A DNA stretch of 10,276 nucleotides from Chitinophagaceae bacterium (GTDB lineage Bacteria > Bacteroidota > Bacteroidia > Chitinophagales > Chitinophagaceae), in contig PLEB01000291.1 in NCBI GenBank assembly GCA_003136915.1, positions 1 through 10,276 on the forward strand, written 5' to 3'. Shown piece after piece: positions 7,037 through 10,276 of this stretch. Below the pieces are notes generated by a model that saw only the letters and a program-made list of their open reading frames with translations, ran no database searches and was not told the origin of the DNA. Position 1 is the stretch's first letter; every line of letters starts with the position of its first letter. The position numbers were made by a program, and so were the translations under genes.

Positions 7037-8518
7037 ATGATTGCGAGAAATTCTTTCAAATACATAACCTTCGCGGCAGCTTTATCATTTCTGTTTTCGT
7101 GCAGTAAAAGCTTCATAGATAAAATACCACAATCCAGCCTAACTACGGGGAATTTCCCCAATTCAGCGGCTGATGCCGAAAGCGAACTGACTGGCGCCTA
7201 CGACTGGATGGTTTATTATACTAATTTTTATCAGTATGATAACTTCATGAACACAGACGGAAAGTCGGATAACTGTTATATTAATAGTGACAACGTAACC
7301 GCTGAACAGCCGCTTGAATATTTTTCAACCGTGACTGCCGCCAACACCAATATTCAGAGGGACTGGCAGGAATTATATAACGATATCAGAGCGGCCAATG
7401 CGGTGCTGGATGATGTACCCAAAATTAATGATCCTGCTTTTACCAGCGCCCGGAAGGCTATGATTTTAGGTGAGGCCAGATTTTTACGCGCCATGCACTA
7501 TTATTGGCTTGTTACCGAATGGGGCGAATGTCCGATTATTCTTTCTGTCACCAACGGAGGCAATTTATATCCCGCACGCAATAAAGTGCCGGAGGTCTAT
7601 GCGCAAATGATAAATGACCTGCAATATGCGGACAGTGTATTGAATGTTACTCCCTATAATGGGGAATTGGGAAGAGCTACCAAGGGCGCTGCAGAAGCAT
7701 TGATGGCTAAAACCTATGCACAAATGGGGGATTATGCCAATTGTCTTGCCAATTGCAATAAAGTGATAAGCAGCGGTACTTATTCATTGGTAGGTAATTT
7801 CGCCAACCTTTGGGGATCGACGAACAAAAATAATTCAGAATCCATTTTTGAATTGCAGGCAAATGGCAGTACATATGGCTTTTTCGGATTTGAAATCTTT
7901 GATTTCGTTGCCTCAGATGGCTATCCCAAACGCGACATTGGCTCCGCGAATCTGATCAATGCGTTTAAAGCGGCCGGTGATACCCTTGCGCGATACCAGG
8001 CTACTTTCAACTGGCAGATTCCAGGTGCGGCTTTTACGATGCCGCCCAATGCCTGGGATCCCAGCCAGCCCATACCATTTATGAATAAATATCCTGATGC
8101 AGGCGGGTATAATTCCACGGATGATATTGTTCTGATGCGCCTTGCAGATATTATTCTTTTAGCTGCAGAGGCAAACAATCAATTGGGGAATACAGCTGCG
8201 GCAATTACGTTGTTAAATCAAATCAGGACCCGCGCAGGATTACCCAATACTACCGCCGCCACACAAAGTGACCTGGCTATAGCAATTCTGAATGAAAGGC
8301 AATTGGAATTGGTATTTGAATGTACGCGCTGGAACGATCTGCAAAGGGCCGATGCAAACGGAACTTTAAGCATAGTGACGTTGATGGGGAGCCAGTTAGA
8401 TTCTCATGGAAATAATCTCAATTACAACATGAATCCAAATAAATACCAATATATTTTTCCAGTGCCACAGGAAGATTTACAATTGAATAAAAATCTTAAC
8501 CAGAATCCCGGGTACTAA
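7037..8518 (+). CDS. SusD/RagB-family glycan-binding lipoprotein
   Basis: A 493-residue surface lipoprotein that forms the lid of the SusC transporter and binds the glycan. Its signal peptide ends in the lipobox LFSC with Cys22. The N-terminal SusD-like region (~23-215) includes the conserved GEARFLRAMHYYWLV helix (145-159). TPR-like helices follow (ALMAKTYAQMGDYANCLANC, ~221-240). The C-terminal RagB/SusD domain (~270-493) includes MRLADIILLAAEAN, LLNQIRTRAGL, ERQLELVFECTRWNDLQR and the typical ending LNQNPGY. ATG 7037, 19 bp after the susC stop, gives a standard lipoprotein leader. Upstream in-frame starts (GTG 6998 and ATG 7004) would overlap susC and lengthen the leader by 11-13 residues; they are possible but less typical. 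Length and motifs are normal. It is surely translated from the same transcript as susC. Confidence 0.96.
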   Translation: MIARNSFKYITFAAALSFLFSCSKSFIDKIPQSSLTTGNFPNSAADAESELTGAYDWMVYYTNFYQYDNFMNTDGKSDNCYINSDNVTAEQPLEYFSTVTAANTNIQRDWQELYNDIRAANAVLDDVPKINDPAFTSARKAMILGEARFLRAMHYYWLVTEWGECPIILSVTNGGNLYPARNKVPEVYAQMINDLQYADSVLNVTPYNGELGRATKGAAEALMAKTYAQMGDYANCLANCNKVISSGTYSLVGNFANLWGSTNKNNSESIFELQANGSTYGFFGFEIFDFVASDGYPKRDIGSANLINAFKAAGDTLARYQATFNWQIPGAAFTMPPNAWDPSQPIPFMNKYPDAGGYNSTDDIVLMRLADIILLAAEANNQLGNTAAAITLLNQIRTRAGLPNTTAATQSDLAIAILNERQLELVFECTRWNDLQRADANGTLSIVTLMGSQLDSHGNNLNYNMNPNKYQYIFPVPQEDLQLNKNLNQNPGY

Positions 8519-8553
8519 TTTTTTGTTCTGTTTTCATTCGAAAACTAAAGTTC

Positions 8554-8558
8554 GGAGG
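8554..8558 (+). promoter_or_regulatory. GGAGG Shine-Dalgarno-like site close to the GH30 start
   Basis: GGAGG ends only two bases before ATG 8561, closer than the usual 5-9 base spacing. No other in-frame start would give the hydrolase its lipoprotein leader. Bacteroidota generally depend little on Shine-Dalgarno pairing, so the site may be without effect. Confidence 0.25.
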
Positions 8559-8560
8559 TT

Positions 8561-10006
8561 ATGAGAACCTGGAAGGCTTCGGCCGTTTTGGTAAGCAGCA
8601 TTATTGCTCTGTTTTCGTGTTCAAGAAATAACAATTCAGGCAGCGGCCCTGGTACGGGCTCAACGGGAACCAGCCAAATGAGTGACGTTAGTTTTTGGCT
8701 CACTGAAGGAAATCCAATGGTATTATTTCAAAGGCAGAATTCAGCACTTTTGTTTGGTACAAATGCGAATAGCAATCAGTTTATTGATGTAGACAGCACG
8801 CAAACATATCAAACCATCGATGGGTTTGGTTTTACACTAACGGGAGGAAGCGCTCATGTAATTAGTCAAATGGATGCAATCAGCAAAGCCTCATTGCTGA
8901 AGGAATTATTCGGAAATGATAGCTCTTCGATTGGCATCAGTTACCTGCGCCTTTCCATAGGATCTTCTGATTTAAACGCATCCGTTTTTAGTTATGACGA
9001 TATGCCTTTGGGACAAACAGATACAGGTCTTGTCCATTTTAGCCTCGCCCCCGACTCAAGCGAATTAATTCCGCTGCTGCAGCAGATTGTCACCATCAAT
9101 CCCTCAATAAAAATTATAGCCACGCCGTGGAGTGCGCCGGTTTGGATGAAGGATAACAATAACTCAATAGCAGGAAGTCTGCTTGCAACTTACTATAATG
9201 TATATGCACAATATTTTGTAAAATATATTCAACAGATGAAGTTGAAAGGAATCAGCATTGATGCCATCACACCGCAAAATGAACCGCTTAATCCAAACAA
9301 TAATCCGAGCATGGTCATGCAGGCGGCCGATGAATCTACATTTATAAAAAACTTTCTTGGACCTGCCTTTCAATCCGCAGGAATCACAGCAAAAATTATC
9401 GTTTACGATCACAATTGCGACAGGCCCGACTATCCTGAAACCATTTTACAGGATGCAACTGCATATGCTTTTGTAAATGGTTCTGCCTTTCATCTGTACG
9501 CCGGGGATATAAGTGCCCTGGGTCAGGTACATAATCTCTACCCTGATAAACAAGTATATTTTACTGAACAATACACGGCTTCCACGGGGGATTTTGCTGG
9601 AGATCTGGACTGGCATGTGAAAAATGTGATCATTGGCTCCATGCGAAACTGGAGCCGGAATGCCCTTGAATGGAATCTTGCAAACGATGCCTCTTATGGC
9701 CCCCACACAATTGGAGGATGTACAACCTGCAAAGGGGCACTGACCATCACCGGTTCATCAGTTACCAGGAATGTAGGCTATTATATTATTGCCCATGCTT
9801 CGAAATTCGTACCGGCCGGATCTGTTCGCATATCAAGTACAGTAACCAGTGTTTTGCAAACAGCGGCGTTTTTGACTCCTGAGCAAAAAAAAGTGATGAT
9901 TATTGAAAATGATGATCAGGCGCAGGATATAATTAATATCCGCTTCAACGGAAAATGGGTTACCACAACGGTTCCGGCCGGGGCGGTCTGCACATATGTT
10001 TGGTAG
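8561..10006 (+). CDS. Glycoside hydrolase family 30 lipoprotein (probable beta-glucanase/glucosidase)
   Basis: A 481-residue retaining glycoside hydrolase. A lipobox LFSC (Cys20) is followed by a Gly/Ser/Thr/Asn linker (residues 21-39), which suggests an anchored, probably surface-displayed enzyme. The catalytic (beta/alpha)8 barrel covers about 82-415. Visible family features are YQTIDGFGFTLTGGSA, SYLRLSIGSSD, ATPWSAPVWMKDN, the acid/base Glu241 in ITPQNEPL, the nucleophile Glu336 in VYFTEQYT, LEWNLANDASYGPH, and a Cys387/Cys390 pair in GGCTTCKG. A GH30 beta-sandwich domain closes the protein (~416-481, ending GAVCTYVW). Subfamily style suggests the glucosylceramidase-like/beta-1,6-glucanase branch (GH30_1/GH30_3) rather than xylanases. 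The exact linkage is an inference. It starts 42 bp after susD on the same strand, so it is the enzymatic member of the operon. It appears intact, with both catalytic residues present. Confidence 0.93.
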   Translation: MRTWKASAVLVSSIIALFSCSRNNNSGSGPGTGSTGTSQMSDVSFWLTEGNPMVLFQRQNSALLFGTNANSNQFIDVDSTQTYQTIDGFGFTLTGGSAHVISQMDAISKASLLKELFGNDSSSIGISYLRLSIGSSDLNASVFSYDDMPLGQTDTGLVHFSLAPDSSELIPLLQQIVTINPSIKIIATPWSAPVWMKDNNNSIAGSLLATYYNVYAQYFVKYIQQMKLKGISIDAITPQNEPLNPNNNPSMVMQAADESTFIKNFLGPAFQSAGITAKIIVYDHNCDRPDYPETILQDATAYAFVNGSAFHLYAGDISALGQVHNLYPDKQVYFTEQYTASTGDFAGDLDWHVKNVIIGSMRNWSRNALEWNLANDASYGPHTIGGCTTCKGALTITGSSVTRNVGYYIIAHASKFVPAGSVRISSTVTSVLQTAAFLTPEQKKVMIIENDDQAQDIINIRFNGKWVTTTVPAGAVCTYVW

Positions 10007-10024
10007 GAACCCGGTTGATAAGAA

Positions 10025-10276
10025 CTACCCATTTTTTATAAATGTGTAAACGTGCTTGTTTCCTTTTTCATTGATGATGGTGTGGGTGCATTTGACGGAT
10101 CCTGATTCGCTTATTTCAAACACCCGTGTGTTACTCATCGGAGCGGGCTGCCCAGGAGACTGAAAAGTATTGTTGCCGATATAATCTAAAATGCGTCCGA
10201 AGGGATCGAGTTTCTTGCCGTACACTGTATTTTGCCAGAGTCGCTTGTTCCAAACAAAAAATGTGCATGTGATCTC
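10025..10276 (-). CDS. C-terminal part of an unrecognised gene running off the right edge
   Basis: The minus-strand frame is open from the window edge to a stop at 10025-10027, giving 83 residues without a start, so the gene begins outside the window. The visible part has no hydrophobic segment and several short strand-like stretches (RILDYIGNN, TRVFEISESGS, KCTHTIINEKGNKHVYTF). I do not recognise the family. A GTG at 10225 could start a 66-residue protein, but the frame continues upstream without a stop, so a longer gene is more likely. It converges with the hydrolase gene with an 18-bp gap, and so marks the end of the sugar-uptake operon. Confidence 0.55.
   Translation of the reverse strand, partial: EITCTFFVWNKRLWQNTVYGKKLDPFGRILDYIGNNTFQSPGQPAPMSNTRVFEISESGSVKCTHTIINEKGNKHVYTFIKNG

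Noticed and set aside
9670..9882. Plus-strand 70-codon frame within the hydrolase gene
   Set aside because: It lies wholly inside the GH30 catalytic domain in another frame, and its Cys-rich translation has no family character.
10002..10037. GGTAG ... CTACC followed by a T run as a terminator of the hydrolase operon
   Set aside because: The stem has only five pairs with an 18-base loop, and it overlaps the stop codons of both converging genes. It is too weak to call.
1..10276. Mobile element, CRISPR array, tRNA or defence system
   Set aside because: No transposase, integrase, terminal inverted repeats, regularly spaced repeats, cloverleaf sequence or defence-type domains were seen on either strand.

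Overview
The window reads as chromosomal DNA of a member of the Bacteroidota, most like the Chitinophagaceae. The basis is a SusC/SusD outer-membrane pair, an ECF sigma factor and FecR-type anti-sigma factor of the kind expanded in this phylum, several lipoprotein signal peptides, and promoter-like TANNTTTG elements. Assignment below phylum is an inference from protein style only.

Layout. Positions 1-524 hold no gene I can support. A 55-codon open frame at 525-692 starts like a DinB/DUF1572-family protein but stops early, so it looks like a gene remnant. A lipoprotein with an NTF2/SnoaL-like fold follows (821-1375) and is closed by a clear hairpin terminator (1402-1427). A promoter-like element at 1595-1627 then introduces five plus-strand genes: ECF sigma factor (1660-2289), FecR-like anti-sigma factor (2417-3538), SusC-type TonB-dependent transporter with an N-terminal STN signalling domain (3658-7017), SusD-type glycan-binding lipoprotein (7037-8518) and a GH30 glycoside hydrolase lipoprotein (8561-10006). 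At the right edge the C-terminal part of an unrecognised minus-strand gene (10025-10276) converges on the hydrolase gene with an 18-bp gap.

How it works together (inference from known families). The five genes form a compact, self-contained polysaccharide utilisation locus. The GH30 enzyme, probably displayed on the cell surface, would cut a beta-glucan-like substrate. SusD would capture the oligosaccharides and SusC would import them with TonB energy. Substrate passage would be sensed by the SusC STN domain, passed to the periplasmic part of FecR, and lead to release of the sigma factor, which would raise transcription of the locus. A terminator on the left and a convergent gene on the right suggest the unit is complete here, with one hydrolase and no extra surface glycan-binding protein.

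I see no tRNA, rRNA, CRISPR array, intact insertion sequence or phage gene. The system belongs to a well-known class. The points most worth a second look are its minimal composition, the sequence parallel between the FecR C-terminal domain and the SusC STN domain, the probable FecR self-cleavage site, the susC leader dyad and the DinB-like remnant.
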